The notes beneath the pieces were generated by a model that searched no databases, was not told the origin of the DNA, and was given only the letters and a program-made list of their open reading frames with translations. Positions 18,697-29,822 of a DNA stretch of 64,000 bases are shown one piece after another. The stretch lies in the NCBI RefSeq assembly GCF_050624435.1, contig NC_134535.1, positions 127,087,731 through 127,151,730 of the forward strand, read 5' to 3'. This DNA comes from Tenrec ecaudatus. Lineage: Eukaryota > Chordata > Mammalia > Afrosoricida > Tenrecidae. Position 1 is the first letter of the stretch, and every line of letters starts with the position of its first letter. Position numbers and translations under genes: made by a program.

Positions 18697-18888
18697 AGCC
18701 ATTGAGTTGAATCCTACTCATGGTGAACCTCCAGGACAGGGTAGGAGGATAGCCTCTGAGTTCTGAGACTAAACCTTTTGGGGACAGACAGCCTCATCTT
18801 TCTCCCATGGGGCGGGGGGTGGATTTGAATCAATGACCTGTAGGTTAGCAGTCCCACGCTTAACCCACTGCGTTCATGGCCTTTATTT
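18697..18888 (-). repeat. AfroSINE
   Basis: Reversed and tail-to-tail with the preceding copy (AGCCATTGAGTTGAATCC), giving a potential hairpin of about 390 bp. Confidence 0.75.
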
Positions 18889-19224
18889 CCTACTGTCTCT
18901 CTGACAAACTGGAAAGCTGTAATGAGCGGCATGCTCTCTCGGGTGGGGCACCAGCTCTAGGGAAGGGCTTGTTCTGTGTTCATATGTGAGCAAAATCCTG
19001 GTCTCAGTTTCTGCAGCCCCAGTGTCCTGGTTCTTCGGTGGTCTCCCCAGGGTGTCACTCTTTCCCCCACTTGTGCTTGCTTCTCTCTGTGCCTTGTCTG
19101 TTCTCTGTAGAGTTCTAAAGTGATTCGGTCTAAAGCCGCCACCGAGAATGACTTCATGAGCATAACACTGACAATCCTATGTTCCGGTAGTATCGCATCG
19201 ACAGATAGAAAACCCGACTGCTGT

Positions 19225-19309
19225 TTAAGTGGATCCCCACCCACAGTGAACCCTGTAGAACAGAGTTGACCTGCCCCAGAGGGGTTCCACAGCTGTGCTC
19301 TTTATGACG
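19225..19309 (-). repeat. AfroSINE fragment
   Basis: CCCTGTAGAACAGAGTTGACC and CTCTTTATGACGG; directly before the RTE LINE. Confidence 0.5.
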
Positions 19310-20505
19310 GCTCCATGCTGGAAGATCGCTCATCTGTACCCAGAAACATGGAGGGCAACTGCCAGGTGGACTGACTGGAAGAGATCTCTGTGTGTGCCCA
19401 TTCCAAAGAAAGGTCATCCAACAGAATGTGGAAATTATCAAACAACATCATTAAAGTCACCAACAGGAGATATTTTGTGGAGGATAAATTTTAAGATGCT
19501 AGGATTTCACAGTATTCAGAAGATGTGGAACAAGGGATCTCAGCGGGATCTTGGTGGAGAACATCAGGATGTTTACCTGGGTTTTACAGTTAATATTTAG
19601 AACAGAAATTTCAGAACACTTAATTTTGTGCATGAGGCGTACACATAGCCCAAGAGGCAGTCATGTGAACAGAGTGAAAGGATGGTGTATGGTTTAAAAA
19701 TCAGAAAAGGTGCCTGAATCAGGGTTATAGTTTCACCACACTCAAATCTCTATGCTGACCAAATACTCTTTGAAGGGGACTGCACGAAGGACGTGTGGCG
19801 CCGGGATTGTAATATGCAGTTGACCCTGCCTTGCTTCCTGGAAGTGAGGAAGACTTGAAGTTCTTAATGGATAAAGATCAAAGACTTTACCCTTCAGCAT
19901 GGATCACACCTCAACAAAAAGAAAACAAAAACCTTCACAACTAGACCGATACGCAACATCATGATCAACGGAGAAACGCTTCAAGTTGTCAAGGATTTCA
20001 TCCACAATCCATGCCCATGGAATGAACCAAGGGACGTCCTGCACAAGACTTTTTTAGAGTGTTGAAGAGCACAGGCGTCACTTTGAGGACTAAGGTACCC
20101 CTGACCTGAGCTGTGGTATTTTCAATGGCCTCATATGCATCCAACGCTGGATAGTGATTGAGGAAGACCAAAGGAGAATTGATGCTTTTCAATTATGAGA
20201 TTGGTGACGAAGAAGGAATATGTCATGGACTGCCAGAAGACTAAAAACCAGGCTGCCTTAGGAGGAGGATGGCCAGGATGCTCATTAGAAGTGAGGACAG
20301 CAAAACGTGGTCTCTCCAGGGGAGACCCGTCTGAGAGAAGGATTGGAGGCTTGGAGGGTGAGTGAAACAGAGGAAGGCCTTTAGTGAGATGGACCGACAC
20401 AGGGGCTGCCACGATGGGCTCCAACACGGCACTGAGTCGAAAGAGTCCCTTCTGTCACTCACAGGGATGCTGTGCCTCGGAGGCAAGTCGGTGCGCCCAA
20501 CACCA
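19310..20505 (+). mobile_element. RTE (BovB-like) LINE, 3' part with reverse-transcriptase remnant
   Basis: The order of blocks matches the afrotherian RTE1 ORF: CCCATTCCAAAGAAAGGTCA, GAATGTGGAAATTATC, GGATGTTTACCTGGGTTTTA, CCAAGAGGCAGTC, GAAGACTTGAAGTTC, AAGACCAAAGGAGAATTGATG, CATGGACTGCCAGAAGA. It ends in AGTCGGTGCGCCCAACACC. Several internal deletions and stops; no intact frame. It is the longest LINE coding remnant in the window. Confidence 0.8.
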
Positions 20506-20644
20506 GCAATAGTCACATTTTACAGAGCAGATGACCATGTGTTCCCCTGCCACGAGGCTGGGGGTTATGACAGCTGGCCCTTTGTGCAGCAGCGGGGCCT
20601 GCTTGACCGTTGTCCCCGGCTCCTATTCTATGGGTTTACTCTAG

Positions 20645-20808
20645 ACGAGACCCACGGCTGTCAAGATGGTCCTGACTCACAGTGACCCTCAAGATTGTCA
20701 CAGAACTGCCCCGCAGGGTTTCCGATCATCTCATCTTTCTCCCGGGGAACAGCTGGTGGGTTTGAAGCTTCAACTTTCCACTCAGCAGCTCTCTTCTTGG
20801 CTTAGGAT
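20645..20808 (-). repeat. AfroSINE
   Basis: CACGGCTGTCAAGATGGTCC tail, AACAGCTGGTGGGTTTGAAG body. Confidence 0.7.
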
Positions 20809-20969
20809 TTCAACGTGTATTTGGGGGTGACGCAATGTAATACCATGATCCTCCCCAGAGCATTTCCTGCACCCCGAGACTAACTTCATGCTCTTCCCTG
20901 TTACCTACGTCACAGGTAACTGTTGCCTCACATCTGCTTTAACCCCAGCTAGCTGAACTGTGGAGCTCT

Positions 20970-21162
20970 GGGGGTGTGGTTAAGAGTTGGGCTGCTCACT
21001 GCAGGGTCAGCAGTTTGAAACCACCAGCTGCTCCATAGGAGAAGGACCAGCTTTCTACTCTTGTATTGAGTTACAATCTCACAGGGCCATGTCTACCCTG
21101 TCCTACAGGGTCGCTGTGCGTCAGAGTGATTCAATGGCAGTGAGTTAGTTTGGTTTGAGCTG
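20970..21162 (+). repeat. AfroSINE
   Basis: TTGGGCTGCTCACTGCAGGG, AAACCACCAGCTGCTCC, TTCAATGGCAGTGAGTTAG. Confidence 0.85.
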
Positions 21163-21452
21163 ACCTATGTCCTTCTTGCTGCTGCTAGCCCTAGCCTGTC
21201 ACTTTCGCTCTCAAGGGCTCGCTAAGTCCTAAGGAAAGGATGCTAATATCTAGGTTTTAATCCTGGCCCCTTCACTCTTGTGCTAGTTCGCTCAGAGATC
21301 CAGCCTTTGCCCTTCCCCTGCTGGGCTCTGTGTCTCTGGGAACTACATTTCCCAGACTCCTTTTCCCTCTGGCTTCTGGATAGGTGCAGCCAATAGGAGG
21401 CAGAAGCAGGTGGGAGGAGTGAAGGCCTGCTGTTTCTCCTTTTTTTTTTTTT

Positions 21453-21600
21453 TGGGACTCTGGGTGGTACACATGGTTAAGCTCTTGAAGACCAACTGAT
21501 AGGTTGGCAGTTCTGATCCATCCCGAGCTACCTTGGAAGGCAGACCTGCTGATCTTCACAGCCTTGAAAACACCATGGAGCCGTTCACAGAGCCAGGGAG
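21453..21600 (+). repeat. AfroSINE, old and partial
   Basis: GGGACTCTGGGTGGTACACATGG head, after a T-run; the tail is lost. Confidence 0.55.
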
Positions 21601-22209
21601 TCATTTAACCAGCCACAGCGACTGTCTGCTCCGTGACGTCTCTTGTAGCGATGGTTCCCTCTTCCCTCACGCCCTGGTCCCATCTCCCGTCAAGAGGCTC
21701 TCCACAGCCCTAGAGATGTCACACCTCACCTTCCCCTGCAGCCAGTTTGCTTCTCTCCTCACGCCTATGCCAGTGCCTTGTATTCAGCTTCTCTTTGTTT
21801 GAATGGCTCACAGGGCTTCCTGTTGCCCGCGAGACCACGATTCATGCATGCTGTCTAGAAATACCTCCTCTGATGCCCACCCAACTATCCCCAGGAGGAT
21901 GAGGGAGACACATGGGGGAGACGACAAAGAGTGGGTATTCTTGGTGGGCAGGACACTGTCGTTGCTTTCCTTCTGTGTCCACCTGAGTTCCACTGGGCAG
22001 CACCAGGGTCAGCCCCTGTGCCGGAGAGTCTGGAATGTGGGAGGGGACATTTCTCCCAGGCCTTTTTCAGAGGCAGTTGCTGACAGATTCTTCTTCCCAC
22101 AAGTACACGCAGAGCCACACACAGAGGGGATGGGCGGCAGGAATGGGTTCCTCTGGGTCCCCTTTCTTTCTCTCTTCTTCCCCAAACAGCTCTCAGCCAA
22201 CTGGTGCCC

Positions 22210-22355
22210 TTAACTCACTGCCATCGAGTTGATGCCAACTCATAGCCACCCTATAGGACAGGGTAGAACTGCCCCCGGCGAGGTTCCAAGACTTCAACTC
22301 TTTATGGGAGTAGAAAGCCCCACTTTTTCACCCTAGGAGCTGCTGGCACCCTTGG
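22210..22355 (-). repeat. AfroSINE, 5' truncated
   Basis: ACTCACTGCCATCGAGTTGA tail and CTCTTTATGGGAGTAGAAAG body. Confidence 0.8.
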
Positions 22356-22507
22356 GAAGTATGTTAGTTGGGAGTCTAGGTCACTTGGACCCTGAGCTCA
22401 ACCTACTACAGGAATGGTCTATCAAACACAAAGGAGTGCAGCTTATGAGGGCGCTCCTTCTTAGGGTGGCCCTGCCTGTTCCCTAGGGACAATGCCTCAC
22501 CCCAGTC

Positions 22508-22710
22508 CTTCTGAACTGGGGGGTGATTTTGACCCCCGAGGAGACATTTCCTTTTGTCATCGACCTAACTGGTGGAGGAGGGTGCTAATGGTCTCAGGTA
22601 TGGAGACGCTGAGGATGCTGCTGCGTAGCCTACCGTGCCCAGGACATCCCCAGACAACAAAACACGATCCAAGGCCCGAATGTGGATGCAGTCAGAGTTG
22701 AGAAGTCCTG
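22508..22710 (+). mobile_element. MER5A-like hAT-Charlie MITE
   Basis: Matches the old eutherian MER5A pattern: GGGGTGATTTTGACCCCC, a GAGACATTT block, GTGCTAATGG, GATGCTGCT, CAGGACATCCCC, then AGTTGAGAAGTCCTG. It is well diverged, so much older than SPIN. Confidence 0.75.
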
Positions 22711-22719
22711 CTTCGCCCC

Positions 22720-23830
22720 AAAGGAATACACTGTCAGCAGTCAGTTCCCAGGCATCCCGCCAGGTGACCGGACTCAGAACAGCAGGAGGGGTTTTCCTGG
22801 TGTTTCATTCCAGATGAAAGAAAAATCCACGCTGTGTCCGAGGACCATTGTTTTCCACCAGGGGCAGGCCACACACTGAGCATTGCTGGCTCAGAGCAGT
22901 GAGTATGAAGAGCTGCGTTCAATGCACTCACTTCTAGGGAGCAAGGGCCGGAAGTGAACGGTCTAAGGCTATTTCGATAACGAATGGACCACAAACTAGT
23001 GTCCCATTAAGCGGGGTTCGAGAAGCCCCAGTGCACCCAAAGGATGGCAGTGTGACCCCACCCGATGGCAGGCCTGCGGGTCTCCTTTCTCCCCTCCTTT
23101 CCAATGGGGGCTCTTCCCCTCTGTCGCAGGAGGGGCAGTGTGAGGTGGAATCGACTTGAGGGACCCCAACAAGCACAAGAAGAACAGAGGAAACAGGGGG
23201 GGCATTTGATGTTTGGGGAACGCTTTTTCCTAGCCCTTCCAGATGCTGCTGCTGTCGACTGGATCAACAGAGCGTGACTGCTGGACGCTGGGCTGCCGCC
23301 AGGAGGAATACACCTGGCCCCTCTTCACGCATCCTTCGTGCTCACCTGTGTAAGACAATCCTAGGAAGCAAGCGCCACCCCAGAGCGGCAAACGAGGCTC
23401 TCTCTGCGGGAGCACAAAGTAGAAAGTAACCAGTTCTGTCACCTCCAGTTCCCAGGAGCAAGGGCCAGGGACTCATCTGCCCTCATCCCACGAGGGGCCC
23501 CGGTGTCATTTCCTAGTGACAGCTGTCATTTCCTAGTGACAGCACCAGCCTGGAGGACGGCTGGTGTCCAGAGGGAGCATCAGCCAGGGGCTGGAAGGAA
23601 AGGCAGGGTTCTTGGAGAGGTTGAGAGTGCTGGGGAGAGTATTCCTCCCAGATAAGGTCGACAAGGCCCTGGTCCCCACAGAATAAAATTCCTCTGGATG
23701 TCACAGAAGTGGCACTGAGCTTGGGATGAGCAGGCTCAGTTCTCCAAGGGGTCTGCTCCTAACTTCTGGGTGATTCTTAAAGCTGGGAAGGGCCTTTGTG
23801 GCCATTTGGACAGTCCCTACCATTGCAGTG
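22720..23830. other. Unique intergenic sequence
   Basis: Nothing recognised except a short direct repeat, AGCTGTCATTTCCTAGTGAC-like units at about 23506-23540. Confidence 0.35.
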
Positions 23831-23844
23831 TTTTCTGTGCAAGG

Positions 23845-24286
23845 TGTGGTAGTTACATAATTTCATGTCAACCTCTTATGTAAAAGTATAAAGGAGGAGT
23901 GTAGCCTGTCAATCAGGTTAGCCTGAGGGTGACTCCTTGTGGGCATGGCCTTCTCAAAAGGAGAGTCCTGGGCCTCTCCCCTCTCTCTCTGCCTTCACAG
24001 TCCTGCTGGCTGACCCGGGTTGCCGTGAGCCCTGTGATGGGGCCACTACCATTGGATCCGCACAACTTTGCACCCAGCAGCCTGTGATCTTCTTGCATTC
24101 TGCCATCACTGCTTGTGACTGTGTTGGTCTGAAGAGGGAATTATGGACTCATATTGGACTTGTGGACTTGATCTGGACTGGCTGGGATGTTTGCTGGATG
24201 CATAGTTCCTTCTTGATATAAAGCTCTCTCCTACACAGATATGAATGTCACTGGATTTGTTTCTCCAGTCAACCCGGGCTAACACA
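23845..24286 (-). mobile_element. ERVL-type solo LTR with perfect 5-bp duplication
   Basis: 442-bp solo LTR in reverse orientation, flanked on both sides by CAAGG (23840-23844, 24287-24291). TGTGGTAGTTACATAAT at the left, and a terminal GGGCTAACACA at the right. Shorter than the 575-bp copy in SCNN1A intron 5. Fossil. Confidence 0.85.
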
Positions 24287-24299
24287 CAAGGACTGAGGC

Positions 24300-24980
24300 T
24301 CAGAGAGTTAAAGAGCCTTTTGGAATGTAGTTTTAAAGCAAAAAGGGAAGTCATAGAAAAATGCTTATAGGATGGTTCCCCTTAGGGGAGAGGCTGTCTA
24401 TGTCTACGTCTACGCCTACATCTACATCTATATGGTATGTACGTATTCAAGTGCATATAATCCATGATGCCACTATTGGAACCTACTTGTGCAGTTCAAA
24501 AGAGAAAGAAGTTGAAACATCTTTTGGTCACACACTCTGGCAAAAAATTACGCTAACATATAACTGGTGACTTCATTGGCCAACCAAGAATCAGCTGTCT
24601 CTTAGAGACAGGTTTCATCATTCCAGATAAGCTTTCATGTTAGCCTGACCCACGGCTTTGAACACTTCAGTAGAGGATAGCGCTGATGCTTGTACAGCAC
24701 AAGGAACACAACCAGTATACCTCAATTGCAGGTGTCCTGTCGAAGTGGCAAGCATTTTGTGACACATTTTTCTGCAGCAACTGAAAACAGAATTGAGGCA
24801 AAGTAATAGAAGGAAGAAAAAGGAAAAATGCAAAGAAGGAACGAGTCTCTGGGGCAGACAGCATGCACCACAGCTTCGCTCCTCTCAGACTGGAAGAACT
24901 AGATGGGGCCGGGTCACCTCCACCGACCATTCTAATCAGAGCTGGACCCTGATTGGATGGGAGAAACTGTAGAGCAGAAT
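24300..24980. other. Unassigned intergenic sequence
   Basis: No gene identified. The minus strand near 24618-24833 has a 71-codon frame without recognisable domains. Confidence 0.3.
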
Positions 24981-25003
24981 CACCAATTCTAAAGAGGAAA
25001 GAA

Positions 25004-25007
<4 letters not shown>

Positions 25008-25059
<52 letters not shown>
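25008..25059. repeat. (GA)n microsatellite
   Basis: About 25 dinucleotides in a wider purine-rich stretch (24990-25130). Confidence 0.95.
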
Positions 25060-25064
<5 letters not shown>

Positions 25065-25671
25065 AACTGGAGGGAGGCAGGGAGGAAGGGAGAGAAAGGA
25101 TGGAAGAAAGAAAAATGGAGAGAAAGAAACCAAACCAGACCCATTGAACTGGTTGAGACTATTACACTGAGATATTCCTCAAACCTTGAGCGGAACCTAA
25201 CCTTGAGGTCAGTTTATATATCAATAACAAAGTAACTAAATAATAATACCACTTGTAAGTACTGTGTTCCTTTAAAAAAAATCACCTGTAGGAAAACAAA
25301 TGGTCAACAATGACTTTGAAACAAAGATGAGGATGTACGGGGGCAGGGACACGAGGAGAATGGATATGGAAAGTAACAACTTCACTGGACAACCCCGGTA
25401 GCAATTGTTGAATGGAAACGCGGACCGCTGTGTAAGCCTTCACCCGGAACACAGTCACGCATGATTTAAAAAGACATGCCAGGAGCCCTTGAGATGATGG
25501 TCCCAAGAGAACCGTTACACCTTAAGCCAAAAATGTCCTCTCAGGTCATCTTAAAACTGCATGAAACAAACAACAAACAAAAACCTGCATGAGAGTTTAG
25601 TCTGTTGAGGTTTTTCTCTGTTTCATTTTTTTGTTTTTGGTCTCTGAAACCCAGCCTGGGTGAATCTAGAG

Positions 25672-25863
25672 CAGTGGTTCTCAACCTTCCTAATGCCGTG
25701 ACCCTTTCATACAGTTCCTCATGTTGTGGTGACCCCACAACCATAACATTATTTTCGTTGCTACTTCATATCTGTAATTTTGCTACTGTTATGAATCGGG
25801 TGACCCCTGGGAAAGGGTCATTCTACCTCCAAAGGGGTTGTGACCCAAGGTTGAGATCCGCTG
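25672..25863 (+). mobile_element. SPIN MITE, 192 bp
   Basis: CAGTGGTTCTCAACC at the left, and GGTTGAGATCCGCTG at the right. Flanked by ATCTAGAG (25664-25671) and ATCTACAG (25864-25871), a 7-of-8 target duplication of the TCTAG type. It has the same length as the copy at 14812, so both belong to one deletion derivative. Confidence 0.93.
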
Positions 25864-25959
25864 ATCTACAGAGATAGTAGCTGCACTCCTGGCTCCTTGG
25901 GGGCTGTGGCAGGGAGGTTGGTGGGGGCAGGGGAGGATCGGTAAGCCAATGACAAAGAG

Positions 25960-26099
25960 GACAAGAAAGAAGGAAGTGTCCCCAAACTGACTGTGGTGAT
26001 GACTGCACAACTCTTCTTGATGTGACTGAACGGTTGAATTGTCTGATCTGTGGATTTTGTCCCAATGAAACTGTTAAAAAAAAAAAAGAAAAAAGAAAA
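25960..26099 (+). mobile_element. L1MA-like 3' end with A tail
   Basis: CTGACTGTGGTGATGACTGCAC, then CCAATGAAACTGTTAAAAAAAAAAAAG. Same terminal family as 5118-5240. Confidence 0.6.
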
Positions 26100-26417
26100 C
26101 GGTGTGCCGTGAGCAACAACGTGCTCTTCGAAGACCTGGCTGCTGTCAAATCACAGCATTAGCTCCAGTCTGCCGGGCGCCCCCCCCCCCGCCCCCACAG
26201 GAGGCGGGAGACCCAGGAGGCCGTGAGTTGATGCTAACAGGCAGGACGCAGCTCAGAAAGGAGGGTGAGCATGAGTGCACACGCAAAGAATGAAATCAAC
26301 ATCATGAAACCGCACATGTAGAAATGGTTGAATGGGTGGGGGTGTTTCCCTGCGGATCCTCCAATGATAAAATAAAATTTAGGGGGTGGGGGAGGTAGAT
26401 ACACTAGGATATAAAAA

Positions 26418-26622
26418 AAACCAAAACCCAGACTCACTGCCATCTAACCGATTTGTGATTCATAGCGACCCGATAGGACAAGGTAGAACTGTCCCTGTGG
26501 GTTTCGGAGACTGTAACTCTTTATGGGAGTAGAGTTCCGTCTTTCTCCCAAGGGTGGTTTGGAACTGCTGAGCTTGCAGCTGGCAGCCCAACTCCTAACC
26601 ACAATGCTACCAAGGATCCTTC
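26418..26622 (-). repeat. AfroSINE
   Basis: Complete: CCAAAACCCAGACTCACTGCC through GAACTGCTGAGCTTGC to ACCAAGGATCC. Confidence 0.85.
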
Positions 26623-26639
26623 TAGCCACAAAAAACACA

Positions 26640-27410
26640 GCCATGGCCACGCAAACCACAGCGGTCCGCGTGAGCAGAGGCGTGGGAGTGGAATGAGATA
26701 AAGGGGGGCATCTCTACCTGGGCATGGCTGAGGAACTGCACTGTCACCGGGATGCACTGGGGCATGATGTCCACACTTGGACATCCAGGGTTTGCAATGG
26801 TGCTGTGAAGAACGTGCAAGCGGGTCTCTGGCTCTTGTTTTTCCCATACTTATCAGTACCAGCTCCAGGTCCAGTTCAGGATCTAGAATGCTGTGGTATC
26901 TAAGACCAGGGGGCACTCTTGTCCCCCTGAAGGCAGTGCCAGATGGCACTCTCCTGCCAGGCCCACACCAGGCCTCAGGCCTTCCCAGAGCCTCCAGCCA
27001 GTGGCTGGGTTTCCGGCACTAACTAGCAAATCATCAAGCCAGGGAGGTGCTTCTCCCACCAGGCAGAGAAGAGCTGCTGCCCTGCTCTAGGGAGGTGGTC
27101 CCTAGTCCCTGGACCCTGGTCTGGGTCTGAATCAACGGGTATGGAGTATCTAGGGTCCTGGGTCCCTTGGGAAAGATGCGAGCAGTGTCAGAGAGCCTTG
27201 TCTCCTGTCAGAGAGCCAGGGAGACAGCCAGGACCCAGAGAGTCGATAAATCCACAGACTGTGTGGGTGTGAGTCCGTAGAAATTTCCTGGCACTCAAAA
27301 GTAGGGAGTTGGCACTTCCCAACTCACTGTGAGTCTGGGAAGAAGGACAAAATCTTCAAGTAGACAAGCCCAGAGGGAGAAGAGGAATTCTGAATTCTGT
27401 TTTTAATGAA
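26640..27410. other. Unassigned intergenic sequence
   Basis: Nothing identified between an AfroSINE and an old L1. It contains a short internal repeat (GTCAGAGAGCC twice at about 27188-27220). Confidence 0.3.
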
Positions 27411-27414
27411 CTCC

Positions 27415-28150
27415 GCTATTTTATTTTTTTAAATCATTTTATCGGGAGCTCTTACAGATATTATAGCAATCTATAATTTGACTAGATCAAGCATAATTAT
27501 ACAATTACTGCCACCATAATTTTCAAAAGTTTCTTTCTTCTTGAATTCTTCTTGATCTGTCCCTTATTCTCATATTAGAAATAATAATTTTTGCCGTATT
27601 TTACTCCATCCACTGTAACCGTTCACCTACAATTCTGTTATTTGTTCTCCTGGAGTAGGGTTACATAGTCACCTTTGCTCTTGGTTTCCCCCTTGCCCCT
27701 AACCCCTTCCCGTACCCCTAGGGAATCGTTGCTCCCATTACTATTTATGATGGGTTTATCTACCTTGGATTTCATGCATTGGACGATCTTCATTATATAA
27801 GTGAACATTACACAGGCCTAGTAAGATTAATGAGGTAAAACTAAGACTGTAATAGTAAGGGGAGGAAATATTAAAGAACTAGAGGATAGTTATGTTTTAT
27901 CTGTGCTATATTGCTCCCTGGATATCTATCTTCCTTCCCCTGTGGCCCTTCTGCGAGGGACTGTCCAATTGTCTGGCAGGTGGGTTTGGGGTCTCCACTT
28001 TGTCTAAGCTTCTTCACGTCCATTTGATTGCTTGGTTTTGAACTTATGATACCTATTCCTGTCGACACCTGGTGATCACACGGGTTGGTGTGTTTCTTCC
28101 ATGTGGGCTTTGTTGCTTCCCTGCTAGATGGCCGCTTCTTTAATTACCAG
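27415..28150 (-). mobile_element. L1 3' region, older copy
   Basis: TTAAATCATTTTATCGGGAG marks the reversed 3' terminus. About 700 bp on, CTTCCATGTGGGCTTTGTTG and AGATGGCCGCTTC match internal blocks of the younger copies. It ends just before the SCNN1A upstream region. Confidence 0.65.
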
Positions 28151-28509
28151 GTCCCCTCTCTTCATCTTGAAAATGAAGAGAAAGCTTCCTGACCGACACC
28201 CCAGAAGCAGGAAGATCAGCGGTTGTCAAGGTAAGCTGGGGCCGGTCTGTAGCATCAACTCTCACTTTAAGAAGAGTGGGGGTGGTGGGGGGCTGCACCC
28301 TGAGTCTGGAACACCCTCTTCCTTCTTGGCCAAGTGCACTCCTTCCTGCTCTTCAAGGTCTAGCAGAGTTACCACTTTGTGTGGGGAGTCTTCCGGAGTC
28401 TCCTCCTGGGGAACCCTGCACCCCCTCCTCCCTCCCCTTAACTTTACTACCAGAACCCTCACCGTACTGCAGTGCGGTGATACATTGACAGGTCTTACTG
28501 TCATCAGAT

Positions 28510-28665
28510 GCGGGGCCTGGGCTGGTGGCGCAGTGCCTGAGACGCGGGACTGCGCACCCACTATCCACTCTGAAGGAGAAAGACATGGTAAAAAAAAAAA
28601 AAACACCACAAAATCACAGCCTGGAACCCTCCCCCCTCTCCCCTGTAGGGTCTCTGTGAGGGAGG
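28510..28665 (+). repeat. AfroSINE, decayed
   Basis: GGCTGGTGGCGCAGTG head and AAATCACAGCCTGGAACCCT; interrupted by an A-run at 28590-28603. Lies about 450 bp before the SCNN1A steroid response element. Confidence 0.5.
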
Positions 28666-29109
28666 GCAGAGAGAGAGGGCTTTGTTGGGAAGAGTCCGAG
28701 CTGTGTGTGACATGCCACCCACTGGGGTCCTTTTGGACTCTTTCAGAGCCTGGTTCTGGTTCTCTCACCCGACCCTTTGGCCCCTCACAAGGTATCCTCT
28801 TGCTGGATGAAGTTTGGGGCAAAGATTTTGGAGGAAGAAAGACAGGCGTCTACCAACGAGTTTCTCCTCGCTACCTTCTAGGGCTGCTGGAGACTTCAGC
28901 CAGGCCTGCCACCTCCCTCCCATCACCCAGCGCTGACCACATCCCTGTCACCGGCCGGTGCCTGCTGGCCCCGCCTCTCCCTGGGCTCCCGTCTGTGCCC
29001 ACAGTGCCCCGCCTGGCCCCTGAGCTGCCTCTCGGTGCCCGCATTCCTGCAACCCCGTGACTACACGGGACGTTACACATTCCTGGCCTGGCAGCCAGTG
29101 GTGTAAAAA

Positions 29110-29124
29110 GGAACAGAATGTCCC
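29110..29124 (+). promoter_or_regulatory. SCNN1A: Glucocorticoid response element upstream of SCNN1A
   Basis: GGAACAGAATGTCCC is an imperfect palindrome of two AGAACA-type half-sites with a 3-bp spacer. It nearly matches the steroid response element AGAACAGAATGTCCT known from the mammalian ENaC alpha promoter, which mediates aldosterone and glucocorticoid induction. It lies about 450-490 bp upstream of the estimated exon 1 start. Confidence 0.8.
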
Positions 29125-29589
29125 CGGGCCCCGCCCAGCCCCTTGCTGCACCTGGGCCCCTCCCGGGCCTGCTCCCGGAGGAGGGCGTGTGGGGAAGGTA
29201 GAGGGTGGACGGCAAGGAAGAGACCGAGGTGCTGGCCCCCGGGGTGAGCGCAGTGGAGCCGTCAGGAAGAGCTCCCGCTCTGGAGCAGGGAGGAACCTCG
29301 GCGATCTCGTCCAAGACCCGGAGGTGTGGCCAACCCCGAACGCCCCTGGAGAGGTGCCCAAGGAAGGGGGACTCTGGAAGGCCACTAGGGTTCCCGCCCT
29401 GGCTCTCCTGCCCTTGCTCCCGCTCCCTCCTCTCACTTCCTGGAGGAGATGCTCCGTGCACCGCCCGCCCTCCTCCCCCTCAGCTCTCTCGCCACCAACC
29501 ATAGAACTGCCCTCGTCCACCGCCTTTGTTCCTGGTCACCCAGTCTGCGCTCACGGGGCTGACCGTCCCTCTTCTGTCTCCCCATCCAG

Positions 29590-29822
29590 GCCTCTGTCCA
29601 CGCAGTTTCTCAGGACCCTCTCCCAACCCGCTGGTGCTCCCCGGCTCACCTGCCCTTGGGGCCCTCCTCCCATTGGAGAACAGCCAGCTCAGACTCCTCC
29701 TTGTCCCCACCCCCTGTCCTGCTCACCTTTAATTGAGATGCTAATGAGGCCTTCCGTCACTCCCACCCTCTGGTGGCCGGCGGGGCAGGCGGGCTCCCGG
29801 ACCAGGCCTTTGCACCTGTCAG
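29590..29822 (+). other. SCNN1A: SCNN1A non-coding exon 1 (5' UTR)
   Basis: This stretch resembles the human SCNN1A leader as I recall it, including CTCACCTGCCCT, GACTCCTCCT, the TTTAATTGAGATGCTAATGA block and CACCTGTCAG. That last block is followed directly by a GTGAGG donor at 29823. The 3' boundary is therefore firm. The 5' boundary, near 29,560-29,600, is estimated from where similarity fades. Confidence 0.75.

Noticed and set aside
24618-24833. Possible processed pseudogene near 24.3-24.9 kb
   Set aside because: A short frame without a recognisable parent protein, A tail or flanking duplication.
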